Below are positions 1 to 6,547 of a stretch of DNA of 14,289 bases, piece after piece. The notes below the pieces were generated by a model that ran no database searches, was not told the origin of the DNA, and saw nothing but the letters and a program-made list of their open reading frames with translations. Every line of letters begins with the position of its first letter. Within the stretch, counting starts at the first letter, position 1. The position numbers and the translations under genes are program-made. Origin of the DNA: an uncultured Eubacteriales bacterium (lineage in GTDB: Bacteria; Bacillota; Clostridia; Oscillospirales; CAG-272). The stretch spans positions 1-14,289 of the forward strand of contig URMC01000042.1 in assembly GCA_900548735.1 (NCBI GenBank), written 5' to 3'.

Positions 1-2
1 GC

Positions 3-1100
3 TCCGGCTGGCGGGTCATGCACGCCGAGCTCGGCGTGCCGGTTTCGTACATGGGCATTGTGTCCATGGTGATCTCCGGCGGAACAATTGTTTCCAGCCT
101 CTTTTCGGATCGGCTGACCCGCCGGCTCGGCACCCGAATCGTCACGGTTGCCAGCGTGTTTCTGACCGTGCTTGCGCTGTTTGGGTTTTCTTTTTCCACC
201 TGTTTTCCGATGCTGATTGTATTTGCCGTGCCCTACGGCTTGGGGGCGGGCGCGATAGACGCCGCGCTCAACAACTACGTTGCCCTGCACTACAAGGCAA
301 GGTATATGAGCTGGCTGCACTGCTTCTGGGGGGTGGGCACGATTGTCAGCCCGTTTGTGATGGGGTACGCTCTCACGTATCGCACATGGAATGACGGCTA
401 CCGTCTGGTGGGGATGATCCAACTGGGAATTGCAGTGCTGTTGCTTGTCACACTGCCGGTATGGCGGGTCAACAAAGCGGCGGGGGAGGAGGACAAGGGG
501 CAAAGTCTCGGGCTTTCCGGCGCGCTGAAAATCAGGGGCGTATCCTGCCTGCTGGTGGGCTTTTTTGCCTATTGTGCCGCAGAGGCGACGGCAATGCAAT
601 GGGCAAGCACTTATTTTGTGCAGGTGAAGGGAATCACCCCGGAGCGTGCGGCAGCCTTTGCTTCGCTTTTTTATATCGGGATTACTGCGGGGCGGTTTGT
701 CAGCGGGTTTCTGACGGATCGGCTGGGCGACCGGCGGATGATCCGGATCGGCACCGGAATCCTTATATGCGGGATTGCCTGCCTGTATTTGCCGCACGGC
801 TCTTATCGGCTTGCCGTGATCTCCTTTGTGGTGATGGGTTTTGGGTGCGCACCGATTTATCCGTGCGTCATCCATGCCACGCCGAACAATTTCGGCGCCG
901 AGAATTCGGGTGCGATTATCGGCATTCAGATGGCGAGCGCGTATGTGGGCACCACGTTTGTGCCGCCGCTTTTCGGGCTTTTGGGCAACGCGGCGGGATT
1001 TTGGCTGATGCCGGTGTATCTTCTCTTTTTCGTGGCTCTGATGATCACGATGGTGGAGCTGACCTTTCATATCACGGCGGGCGACACCGGAAAGGTCTGA
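3..1100 (+). CDS. MFS permease, 5'-truncated by window edge
   Basis: This is a major facilitator superfamily transporter of the inner membrane. The open frame continues upstream to base 3 (S-G-W-R-V before the first ATG at 18), so the gene almost certainly begins outside the window and the N-terminal helix or so is missing. Counting from the ATG at 18, the cytoplasmic motif A appears twice, as DRLTRRLG (residues 31-38) and DRLGDRR (234-240), marking the loops between helices 2-3 and 8-9. A G-A-I-D-A-A-L-N-N stretch near residues 78-86 resembles the conserved D/N positions of the sugar-permease-like MFS branch. Hydrophobic segments fill the rest, with a charged central loop at about 150-165. 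The substrate cannot be told from the sequence. It converges on the DUF1667 operon and is separated from it by 580 bases of repeats, so functional linkage to that operon is not implied. Confidence 0.85.
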   Translation, partial: SGWRVMHAELGVPVSYMGIVSMVISGGTIVSSLFSDRLTRRLGTRIVTVASVFLTVLALFGFSFSTCFPMLIVFAVPYGLGAGAIDAALNNYVALHYKARYMSWLHCFWGVGTIVSPFVMGYALTYRTWNDGYRLVGMIQLGIAVLLLVTLPVWRVNKAAGEEDKGQSLGLSGALKIRGVSCLLVGFFAYCAAEATAMQWASTYFVQVKGITPERAAAFASLFYIGITAGRFVSGFLTDRLGDRRMIRIGTGILICGIACLYLPHGSYRLAVISFVVMGFGCAPIYPCVIHATPNNFGAENSGAIIGIQMASAYVGTTFVPPLFGLLGNAAGFWLMPVYLLFFVALMITMVELTFHITAGDTGKV

Positions 1101-1106
1101 CGTGAT

Positions 1107-1130
1107 GCATTGGGCGTGCACGCCCAATGC
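1107..1130. repeat. Perfect 24-bp palindrome after the MFS gene
   Basis: A perfect dyad, arms GCATTGGGCGTG and CACGCCCAATGC, begins 6 bases after the MFS stop codon. It forms the head of the first intergenic repeat unit. Other copies of the element have only a partly palindromic version here (for example TTGGGTGCACACAGCGG at 1230). It has no T-run of its own, so it is not a classical terminator. Confidence 0.7.
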
Positions 1131-1229
1131 TTGGCATCAGTTGCCCAAAAGTTTTTCGGGGATTTAAAGGGGGCTTTTTTCAAAAAGCCCCCTCTTGCGC
1201 GCCGCCTGCGGCGGGGCTTTCAGAGTCAG
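1110..1229 (+). repeat. Intergenic hairpin element, copy 1 (tandem unit 1)
   Basis: This is the first of two tandem 120-base units. In order it holds a TTGGGC head, GGCATCAGTTGCCCAAAAG, a GTTTTT tract, a 12-bp near-perfect hairpin at 1168-1193 (AGGGGGCTTTTT / AAAAAGCCCCCT), then CCGCCTGCGGCGG, a small GC-rich dyad, and GGGCTTTCAGAGTCAG. Related copies occur at 1230, 4927, 7975, 8100 (reverse), 12130 and 14206. The large hairpin may terminate transcription from the MFS gene. Confidence 0.75.
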
Positions 1230-1372
1230 TTGGGTGCACACAGCGGATGTTCGGCATCAGCCACCCAAAAGTTTTTGCGGGATTTAAAGGGGGCTTTTTT
1301 CAAAAAGCCCCCTTTTCCTTTTGGCGTTTCTTTTGATAGCTTTTCTTTGCGCCTACACCTGCAAAGAAAAGC
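1230..1372 (+). repeat. Intergenic hairpin element, copy 2 (tandem unit 2)
   Basis: This unit starts exactly 120 bases after copy 1. Across the 63-base core (1131-1193 against 1251-1313) I count 6 mismatches. The hairpin is extended to a 14-bp stem at 1286-1315 (AAAGGGGGCTTTTT / AAAAAGCCCCCTTT) and runs into T-rich sequence, so it is terminator-like. Unlike copy 1 it continues into TTTTGGCGTTTCTTTTG and a second dyad, GCTTTTCTTTGC at 1339-1350 with GCAAAGAAAAGC at 1361-1372. Confidence 0.75.
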
Positions 1373-1410
1373 GGCTAAGCAATCTGATGAAACAACGGAA
1401 AGAGTATCTT

Positions 1411-1440
1411 TTTGTAGGGACAACCATTGGTCGGCACCTG
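1411..1440 (+). repeat. Degenerate GTAGGGG hairpin module
   Basis: TTTGTAGGGACAACCATTGG is a decayed copy of the module seen at 8215-8242 (GTAGGGGCGACC, ATT, GGTCGCCC). Only the AACCATTGGT centre still pairs. It runs into GGCACCTGCGGCGCG, resembling the start of the GCACCTGCGGTGC module. Confidence 0.5.
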
Positions 1441-1497
1441 CGGCGCGTCAGCCGAGTCCCTCGCGCCCCACCCAAGCCGGGGCGCCGCAGAATTTGC

Positions 1498-1646
1498 GCA
1501 GAGCGAAAACGGAAAATCAAAAGAAACCCGGCTGTAAAGCCGGGTTTCTTCCTTAGATTTCGTCAAGGCAGCACAATCTCAGGAAGTTTCTCAAACATTC
1601 CGGAAACTCGCTCCTCCAAAAACCTATATTTCCGTTTTCGCTCTGC
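1498..1646. repeat. 18-bp inverted repeat around the terminator
   Basis: GCAGAGCGAAAACGGAAA at 1498-1515 is perfectly complementary to TTTCCGTTTTCGCTCTGC at 1629-1646, with 113 bases between. The bidirectional terminator at 1521-1550 lies inside the loop. The right arm also overlaps the first copy of the 24-base direct repeat at 1640-1693. Confidence 0.6.
1521..1550. terminator. Bidirectional intrinsic terminator, MFS / DUF1667 operon
   Basis: A perfect 13-bp stem (AAGAAACCCGGCT / AGCCGGGTTTCTT) closes on a GTAA tetraloop. It lies between the convergent MFS gene and DUF1667 gene and can serve both, since the outer arms give short U-rich ends in either direction. Confidence 0.8.
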
Positions 1647-1693
1647 ACGAATTATGCAAGCCCGTCTTTGCTCTGCACGAATTATGCAAGCCC
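1640..1693. repeat. 24-base direct repeat spanning the DUF1667 stop codon
   Basis: The 24 bases at 1640-1663 and 1670-1693 are identical, with a period of 30. The right copy contains the last codons (G-L-A) and the TAA stop of the DUF1667 gene. The left copy lies just downstream of the gene on its strand. Because 30 is a multiple of three, the duplicated G-L-A-stop is in the same reading frame. Confidence 0.8.
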
Positions 1694-2047
1694 CTCAAGC
1701 CCCATATTCGCGGTTACGATCAGATCAGCGCCGGTGCCGAGGATATTTTTCACCACCACATCCCCGATCTTGGCGGGCAGCTGCACGGTTGCGGCGTTGA
1801 TCACCGCCATGCACTCCATCATCTTCTCTTTCGGGATTGCGGCGGAGGTCTTGACCGGAATCACGCCCCCGTCAGACGTTCTCACCGTGGAGGTCACGGT
1901 GCGCACCGGGTGCGTGCACTCGGCAATGGCGTATTCCCTGCCGCGTTTGCAGGTGTAGCCCTCCACATTCAGCACCTCGCCGCCCTGCACATTGGCAGTC
2001 AGCTGGCACCCGCGCGGGCAGACGATACAGGTCAGCATTCTCATCAT
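1682..2047 (-). CDS. DUF1667 protein, small cysteine-rich partner of GlpA-like oxidoreductases
   Basis: This is a 121-residue protein of the DUF1667 (COG3862) family, typically encoded beside GlpA-like FAD oxidoreductases in clostridia and Thermotoga. It has a C7-x2-C10-P-x2-C14 cluster followed by C33 (YTCKRG) and C44 (AECTHPVR), the expected pattern for binding metal or an Fe-S cluster. The biochemical role is not established, and an electron-transfer or redox subunit is inferred. The start ATG at 2047-2045 overlaps the upstream stop (ATGA) and has GGAGGT about 9 bases before it; a second ATG follows immediately as codon 2. It is the last gene of the three-gene operon. Its 3' end lies within a tandem duplication. 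Confidence 0.9.
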   Translation of the reverse strand: MMRMLTCIVCPRGCQLTANVQGGEVLNVEGYTCKRGREYAIAECTHPVRTVTSTVRTSDGGVIPVKTSAAIPKEKMMECMAVINAATVQLPAKIGDVVVKNILGTGADLIVTANMGLEGLA

Positions 2048-3306
2048 GACTCAGCCACCTCCAGGGAAAAATCAAGCTCGCTCGCGCCCGCAAACTGCGC
2101 GGGGGTGAGCGTGATGCTCTCCATCTCTCCGGGCGCCACTTTGGCTTTCTTTTTGGAGAAAACCACCTTGTCGCCGTCCGTTACTTTGATGGTAACATCA
2201 CGATAGATATTGGAAACACGGAAAAATACCGTCACATCCTTTTGCTCGGTAATGCGCTGCGGCACGGTGTAACGGATTTTGCCGTCGGTATGCAGTGCCA
2301 CATCGGTCTTTTCCTCATGGTCGCCGCGCAGGTACGCCGCGGCGCTCTCGCCCGCGATTGCCGCCTCCTCGGAGACAAAATCCACCAGGTCATGCACGTG
2401 CAACACGTTGCCGCAGGCAAAAATGCCGTCCGTTCCGGTCTCCCGGTTCTGATCCACCACCGCGCCGTTCGTCACGCGATCCAGCGCCACCCCGGCGGAT
2501 TTGGTCAGCTCGTTTTCCGGGATCAGACCGACCGACAGCAAGAGCGTGTCGCAGGGGATGTACTCCCTCGTTTCGGGGATCGGGCGGCGGTTTTCGTCCA
2601 CATGCGCGATGGTCACGCCTGTCAGGCGCTCCTTGCCGTGAATTTCCACCACCGTGTGGGAAAGGCGGAGCGGAATGCCGAAATCGTGCAGGCACTGCTC
2701 GATATTGCGCGCAAGCCCGCCGGAATACGGCATCAGCTCGCACACAGCGTGCACCTTGGCACCCTCTAAGGTCATGCGGCGCGCCATAATCAGCCCGATA
2801 TCGCCGGAGCCGAGAATCACCACGTCCTTGCCCGGCAGATACCCTTTCATATTGACGTACTTCTGCGCCGTGCCCGCGCTGTAAATGCCGGAGGGGCGCG
2901 TGCCGGGGATGTTCAGCGCGCCGCGCGGGCGCTCCCGGCAACCCATGGCAAGGATAATTGCCCCCGCCTTGATCTGAAACACGCCGCTCTCGGCATTGGT
3001 CACGGTCAGCACCTTGTCGGGCGTGATGTCCAACACCATGGTGCCGAGCAGGAACGGAATATTTCTTGCTTTGACTTCTTTTTCATAGCGATAGGCGTAT
3101 TCCGGCCCCGTCAGCTCCTCACCGAAGCGGTGAAGCCCGAAACCGTTGTGAATGCACTGCTGCAGAATCCCGCCGAGGTGCGTGTCGCGCTCCAGTATCA
3201 GCAGATCGCGGACGCCTGCGTCATAAGCGGCAACGGCGGCGCTCATCCCGGCAGGACCCCCGCCGACGATGACGAGCGAAATATTTTTCAATCCGGATTC
3301 AGCCAT
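2044..3306 (-). CDS. FAD/NAD(P)-binding oxidoreductase, second subunit of GlpA-like system
   Basis: This 420-residue pyridine-nucleotide-disulphide-type flavoprotein has a FAD-binding GGGPAG at residues 15-20, a second Rossmann motif GSGDIG at 166-171 for NAD(P)H, and the late FAD motif GIFACGN at 294-300. A C-terminal extension of about 80 residues (from roughly 340) looks beta-rich. There is no CxxC redox disulphide, so it is not a thioredoxin reductase. In this operon arrangement the family is taken to work with the GlpA-like dehydrogenase, passing electrons from substrate oxidation to NAD or another carrier; that role is inferred from context. I chose the ATG at 3306 because GGAGGT lies 8 bases upstream. 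An in-frame ATG at 3336 would add 10 residues but lies deeper in the previous gene. It overlaps the GlpA-like gene by 8 bases and the DUF1667 gene by 3, so the three are translationally coupled. Confidence 0.9.
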   Translation of the reverse strand: MAESGLKNISLVIVGGGPAGMSAAVAAYDAGVRDLLILERDTHLGGILQQCIHNGFGLHRFGEELTGPEYAYRYEKEVKARNIPFLLGTMVLDITPDKVLTVTNAESGVFQIKAGAIILAMGCRERPRGALNIPGTRPSGIYSAGTAQKYVNMKGYLPGKDVVILGSGDIGLIMARRMTLEGAKVHAVCELMPYSGGLARNIEQCLHDFGIPLRLSHTVVEIHGKERLTGVTIAHVDENRRPIPETREYIPCDTLLLSVGLIPENELTKSAGVALDRVTNGAVVDQNRETGTDGIFACGNVLHVHDLVDFVSEEAAIAGESAAAYLRGDHEEKTDVALHTDGKIRYTVPQRITEQKDVTVFFRVSNIYRDVTIKVTDGDKVVFSKKKAKVAPGEMESITLTPAQFAGASELDFSLEVAES

Positions 3307-4744
3307 TTCCGTTGACCTCCTTGGTTTTGCCCACATTGATATAGGAGCCGCCGCCGTTTTTGGTCACTGCCTCAAACGGGATTTTCAGCTCTCTTGCCAG
3401 CAGTTCCACAATCGTCGGCGAGCAAAAACCGCCCTGACAGCGCCCCATCTGGGCTCTCGTGCGGCGTTTCACGCCGTCAAGATCGGTCGGGCGCGGGTTC
3501 TGCCGGATTGCCTGCAAAATCTCCCCCTCCGTCACGGTCTCACAACGGCACACAATCCTGCCGAAGGCGGGGTCGTTGCGGATAATCTCGTTTTTCTCCT
3601 CTGCGCTTGCCTCGCGGAACGCGTGCATCGGCGCGCGATTGGGGTTCCATTTCTTTTTCTTTTCCAGCGTGCAACCCATCCCGCGCAGCAGTTCCACCAC
3701 GTATTCCGCAATCGCGGGGGCGGAGGAAAGCCCGGGGGATTCGATGCCCGCCACGTTCACAAAACCGGGGCGGGGGCTGTTGATGATAAAATCACCGGTC
3801 GAGCCGACGGCGCGCAACCCGCAAAACGAGGTGATTGCCTTGCCGAACGCCAGCCCGTCCACATTTTCGCCCGCCTCTTTCATCACGGTGGAAAGCCCCT
3901 CCGCGGTGGTGGAGCGATCGTCCTTGTCGCTGATGTCCAGCGACGTGGGACCCATCAGAAGATTCCCGTCCACCGTGGGGGTCACGAGAATCCCCTTGCC
4001 CATTTTGCTGGGCGTGCGGAACACGGTGGCACTGACCAGATTGCCGCATTCCTTATCCAGCAGGATGTATTCGCCGCGCCGCGCGTGCACCGTAAAGGAG
4101 GTGTCTCCCGCCAGCGCCGCCACGTCGTCCGAAAACAGCCCCGCCGCGTTGATGATGTATCGCGCCTCCACGCTCTTGCCGTTCTCGGCGCTCACACGGA
4201 AAAAGCCGCCGAGATCCTCAATCCCGGTGACCCTGAAGCCAAGGCGCAACTGCGCGCCGTTGTCCATCGCGTTGCCCACTGCCGCCACGGTAAGCCCATA
4301 CGGGCAAACAATGCCCGCGGTGGGGGCATACAGCGCCGCCACCACGTTTTTGGAGATATGCGGCTCTGCTTTTTGCAATTCTTCGCGGTTAAGGATCCTC
4401 AACCCCTTGACCCCGTTTTTCTCGCCACGGGCAAGCAGCGTGTGCAGCATTTCCACATCCGCGTCATTGAAGGCGATCACCAGTGAGCCGTTGTTGCGGT
4501 ATTTCACGCCCAGCTCCCGGCAGACCCCCTCCATCATCTCGGCACCGCGCACGTTGAGCGCCGCTTTCAGCGTGCCCTCCTTTGCGTCAAAGCCTGCGTG
4601 CACGATGGCGGAATTGGCGGAACTCGCCGCCATTGCCACATCCTGCTTTGCCTCCACAATGCAGACATCCAGCCGATAAGCGCTGAGCGTGCGCGCGATC
4701 AGCGCGCCGACCACACCGGCACCTACCACCACAATATCAAACAT
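3299..4744 (-). CDS. GlpA-like FAD-dependent oxidoreductase with C-terminal BFD [2Fe-2S] domain
   Basis: This 481-residue protein resembles anaerobic glycerol-3-phosphate dehydrogenase (GlpA) and 2-hydroxyglutarate oxidase-type flavoenzymes. The N-terminal Rossmann motif is VGAGVVG (residues 7-13), with E31 ending the second strand. A DAO-fold catalytic domain runs to about 355. A BFD-like domain follows, with C399-x-C401 and C436-x4-C441 as likely [2Fe-2S] ligands. The expected reaction is oxidation of sn-glycerol 3-phosphate, or a related hydroxy-acid, in the cytoplasm with FAD as acceptor. The substrate is not proven, because no glycerol kinase or glycerol facilitator is in the window. The start is the ATG at 4744, with AAAGGAACAGGA just upstream; the in-frame ATG at 4789 has no comparable site. 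First gene of the operon. Confidence 0.88.
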   Translation of the reverse strand: MFDIVVVGAGVVGALIARTLSAYRLDVCIVEAKQDVAMAASSANSAIVHAGFDAKEGTLKAALNVRGAEMMEGVCRELGVKYRNNGSLVIAFNDADVEMLHTLLARGEKNGVKGLRILNREELQKAEPHISKNVVAALYAPTAGIVCPYGLTVAAVGNAMDNGAQLRLGFRVTGIEDLGGFFRVSAENGKSVEARYIINAAGLFSDDVAALAGDTSFTVHARRGEYILLDKECGNLVSATVFRTPSKMGKGILVTPTVDGNLLMGPTSLDISDKDDRSTTAEGLSTVMKEAGENVDGLAFGKAITSFCGLRAVGSTGDFIINSPRPGFVNVAGIESPGLSSAPAIAEYVVELLRGMGCTLEKKKKWNPNRAPMHAFREASAEEKNEIIRNDPAFGRIVCRCETVTEGEILQAIRQNPRPTDLDGVKRRTRAQMGRCQGGFCSPTIVELLARELKIPFEAVTKNGGGSYINVGKTKEVNGNG

Positions 4745-4834
4745 GATTCCTGTTCCTTTCTTTGCCCGGCAGGAGAGCTTTTTGACCACCGGCGGGCGGA
4801 CGAGAATTTCCTGTCAGGCTGGGTTTTCAAGGAC

Positions 4835-4840
4835 AGTATA
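4835..4840 (-). promoter_or_regulatory. Extended -10 promoter of the GlpA-like operon
   Basis: Read on the minus strand, TGTTATACT gives TATACT preceded by the extended -10 TGn. No good -35 hexamer sits 17 bases upstream, which is tolerated with an extended -10. Transcription would begin near 4827, leaving a leader of about 80 bases. I saw no riboswitch in that leader. Confidence 0.6.
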
Positions 4841-4874
4841 ACACAAAAAAATGCGCTTTTGGGGCTTTTTGCGA

Positions 4875-4892
4875 TAGTTATTTAATTAACGA
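4875..4892. promoter_or_regulatory. Rex-like operator upstream of the GlpA-like operon (candidate)
   Basis: TAGTTATTTAATTAACGA matches the Rex consensus TTGTTAAnnnnTTAACAA at 11 of 14 defined positions. It lies about 35 bases upstream of the -10. Rex is a NADH/NAD-sensing repressor common in clostridia, and redox control would suit this operon. The site is AT-rich in a GC-rich genome and stands further upstream than is usual for repression, so it is a candidate only. Confidence 0.3.
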
Positions 4893-4926
4893 TGTTTGTC
4901 TGAAAATTAACGAGTTTCCGGCGCCT

Positions 4927-5004
4927 GCGCCACCTGCGGTGGGGCTTTCAGCGTCAGTTGGGCGCACACACCCAATGTTTGGCATCGGTTGCCCAAAAGT
5001 TTTT
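4927..5004 (+). repeat. Intergenic hairpin element, copy 3 (lacks the long hairpin)
   Basis: This copy has the CCACCTGCGGTGG dyad, GGGGCTTTCAGCGTCAGTT, the TTGGGC...CCCAATGTTTGGCATC head and TTGCCCAAAAGTTTTT, colinear with 1199-1276. It then stops short of the GGGGGCTTTTTT hairpin and joins directly to the GCACCTGCGGTGC module. Relative to the 1203-1215 copy, the small dyad shows a compensated change (CCGCC/GGCGG to CCACC/GGTGG). Confidence 0.7.
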
Positions 5005-5006
5005 AG

Positions 5007-5060
5007 GGGGCACCTGCGGTGCGGCTGATAGGCTAACGCGGTGCTTTGGGCACACATGAC
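5007..5060 (+). repeat. GCACCTGCGGTGC module, copy 1
   Basis: GGGGCACCTGCGGTGCGGCT, then G-A-T-A-G-G-C-T-A-A-C-G-C-G and GTGCTTTGGGCACAC. Colinear copies occur at 14146-14205 (+), and at 8249-8302 and 12180-12241 in reverse. The GCACC / GGTGC ends form a small hairpin with a TGC loop. Confidence 0.7.
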
Positions 5061-5100
5061 CAACCTTTTTGTAGGGGGGCATTCCATATGCCCCCGCTGT
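5061..5100 (+). repeat. GTAGGGG hairpin module, copy 1
   Basis: CTTTTTGTAGGGGGGCAT followed by an 8-bp hairpin, GGGGGCAT at 5075-5082 with ATGCCCCC at 5088-5095. The copy at 8215-8242 has the same head and position, but a different stem (GGGCGACC / GGTCGCCC). Confidence 0.65.
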
Positions 5101-5164
5101 AAGAAATCGAATTTCAACAACGCGGCGACAGAAGCCCCCTCCGGGAGAGGAGCGTGCGCAACCG

Positions 5165-5197
5165 AAAAAGCGGGAGGGATTCTCCCTCCCGCTTTTT
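5165..5197. terminator. Intrinsic terminator downstream of dinB
   Basis: A perfect 15-bp stem (AAAAAGCGGGAGGGA / TCCCTCCCGCTTTTT) closes on a TTC loop. It begins 27 bases past the dinB stop on the minus strand and has the U-run required for intrinsic termination in that direction. It is symmetric and would also stop plus-strand transcription. Confidence 0.9.
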
Positions 5198-5223
5198 TGC
5201 GGAAAACCATAACGGCGGTGATA

Positions 5224-6456
5224 TCACGATCTTTTCGGTTTCTCCGTACCGACGATGCCGATCTCCTTGTTTTCAAAACACCCCAGGCGAATGCTGTTTT
5301 TCCCGAATTTACCGCGGATGTTACCCAGCGCCTCCTCCACGGCTTCCTTCTTTTCGTCCTTTTCCGTGCTTCCCCCGCCAAACATGTCCAGCTGTTCGGT
5401 CACCTCATCGGGCGGCACCAGCCCGGCAACACCCACCGTGATTGCCCGGATGGGAGTGCGCGTTCCGGTGCTCTCCCGGATCAGCGTCATCACATCGGCA
5501 ATGATATCCTGCCGAAGCCACGTTGCCTTGTCTCTGGTGCGCTGGCGCTGAACCGTGCGGAAATCCGGCAGTTTGATCTGCACCTGCACCACGCATGCCT
5601 TGTGGTTTCCCTCTCTCAGTCGTTCCGCCACTTCATCGGTCAGCGCCGCAACCCCGGCGCGGATCTCCTCTTCCCCTATGATATCACGGCGAAAAGTCAT
5701 TCCGTTGCTGATGGATTTCGGCGGCGTACGGTCATAATAGGAGCGCACCGGCTCGTCATCCAGCCCGTTGGCATAACGCCACAGGGTGTCCCCTATCTCG
5801 CCCAGCCGCGCCGCCACCAGCTTGCGGTCGGCGGCGGCAAGATCGCCGATGGTCACGATTCCAAGGCGCCGGAGTGCTTCCGTAGATTTCCGCCCGGCAA
5901 ACAGCATATCGCTGACCGGCAACGGATACGCGAGGGCGCGGTAATGCTCCCGATCCATCACGGTGGTCGCGTCCGGCTTTTTGTAGTCGCTCCCCAGCTT
6001 TGCAAACACCCGGCAGAAGCTGACCCCGACCGAAATGGTAATGCCGATCTCCTGTCGCACCCGCGCACGAAGCACGTCCGCCAGCTCGCGGGGGGTCATG
6101 GGAAACAGGTGCATGCTCCCCGTAAGGTCGAGAAAGGATTCGTCAATCCCGAACGGGTCCACAAGATCGGTATAATCCAGATAAATAGCGTTGACCCGCT
6201 TGGAGATCTCGGCATATTTGCGGTGATGCGGGGGCACGCACACAAGATTCGGGCATTTTCCCTTCGCCTTGAAAATGGTTTCGGCAGTCTCCACCCCCGC
6301 CGCCTTGGCAAGCTCGTTTTTCGCCAGCACAATGCCATGGCGGTTTTCGGGGTCACCGGTCACCGCCATAGGCACCCGTGCCAGCGCCGGATCGGCAAGC
6401 GTTTCCACCGAGGCAAAAAAAGAATTGCAGTCACAATGCAAAATCACGCGATCCAT
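5224..6456 (-). CDS. dinB: DNA polymerase IV (Y-family translesion polymerase)
   Basis: This 410-residue Y-family polymerase copies past damaged template bases. The palm carries D9 in the HCDCNSFF motif and D105-E106 in GIDESFLDLT, the expected two-metal catalytic residues, and SVGVSFCRVFAKLGSD lies at about residues 142-157. A helix-hairpin-helix thumb motif (ALRRLGIVTIGDLAA) and a little-finger domain follow. Near the C-terminus, QLDMF at 355-359 is a good sliding-clamp binding motif, followed by a charged linker and a K-F-G-K-N-S-I tail. Length is somewhat above E. coli DinB (351) but typical of clostridial homologues. The start is the ATG at 6456, with AAAGGGGGGAG just upstream. It is transcribed alone from a strong promoter divergent from the lipoprotein gene. 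No LexA-type site is evident in the promoter. Confidence 0.95.
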   Translation of the reverse strand: MDRVILHCDCNSFFASVETLADPALARVPMAVTGDPENRHGIVLAKNELAKAAGVETAETIFKAKGKCPNLVCVPPHHRKYAEISKRVNAIYLDYTDLVDPFGIDESFLDLTGSMHLFPMTPRELADVLRARVRQEIGITISVGVSFCRVFAKLGSDYKKPDATTVMDREHYRALAYPLPVSDMLFAGRKSTEALRRLGIVTIGDLAAADRKLVAARLGEIGDTLWRYANGLDDEPVRSYYDRTPPKSISNGMTFRRDIIGEEEIRAGVAALTDEVAERLREGNHKACVVQVQIKLPDFRTVQRQRTRDKATWLRQDIIADVMTLIRESTGTRTPIRAITVGVAGLVPPDEVTEQLDMFGGGSTEKDEKKEAVEEALGNIRGKFGKNSIRLGCFENKEIGIVGTEKPKRS

Positions 6457-6479
6457 CCGGCTCCCCCCTTTTTTCTTTC

Positions 6480-6508
6480 ATTATATCCCCTTTTTTTCTC
6501 TCCGTCAA
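6480..6508 (-). promoter_or_regulatory. dinB promoter
   Basis: On the minus strand, TTGACG (6503-6508) and TATAAT (6480-6485) are separated by 17 bases: a near-consensus sigma-A promoter. The predicted transcript starts near 6473, leaving a leader of about 17 bases that is mostly the ribosome binding site. Confidence 0.85.
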
Positions 6509-6518
6509 GCCGTTTTTC

Positions 6519-6547
6519 TTGACAAACCTGGCAGAGTATGCTAAAAT
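6519..6547 (+). promoter_or_regulatory. Promoter of the lipoprotein-EEP operon
   Basis: TTGACA (6519-6524) and TAAAAT (6542-6547) are separated by 17 bases, with TGC before the -10 (extended -10). The -35 is a perfect consensus. It stands back to back with the dinB promoter; the two -35 boxes are 10 bases apart. Confidence 0.85.

Noticed and set aside
1107..1372. CRISPR array
   Set aside because: There are only two units at 120-base spacing, homologous along their whole length, with no unique spacers and no cas genes.
1110..1556. 148-codon open frame through the repeat region
   Set aside because: It runs through both tandem units and their hairpins. The repeated peptide merely mirrors the DNA repeat, and no ribosome binding site precedes it.
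3269..4679. Long open frames of about 400 codons on the plus strand, opposite the GlpA-like gene
   Set aside because: They are antisense to a gene with complete FAD and BFD motifs, have low-complexity R/A/P/H-rich translations, and lack ribosome binding sites. Such shadow frames are common in GC-rich coding DNA. The same applies to the opposite-strand frames at 5041-6522 and 6612-7958.
4745..4834. Riboswitch or GlpP-type antiterminator in the leader of the GlpA-like operon
   Set aside because: I saw no known aptamer core and no terminator/antiterminator pair in the roughly 80-base leader.
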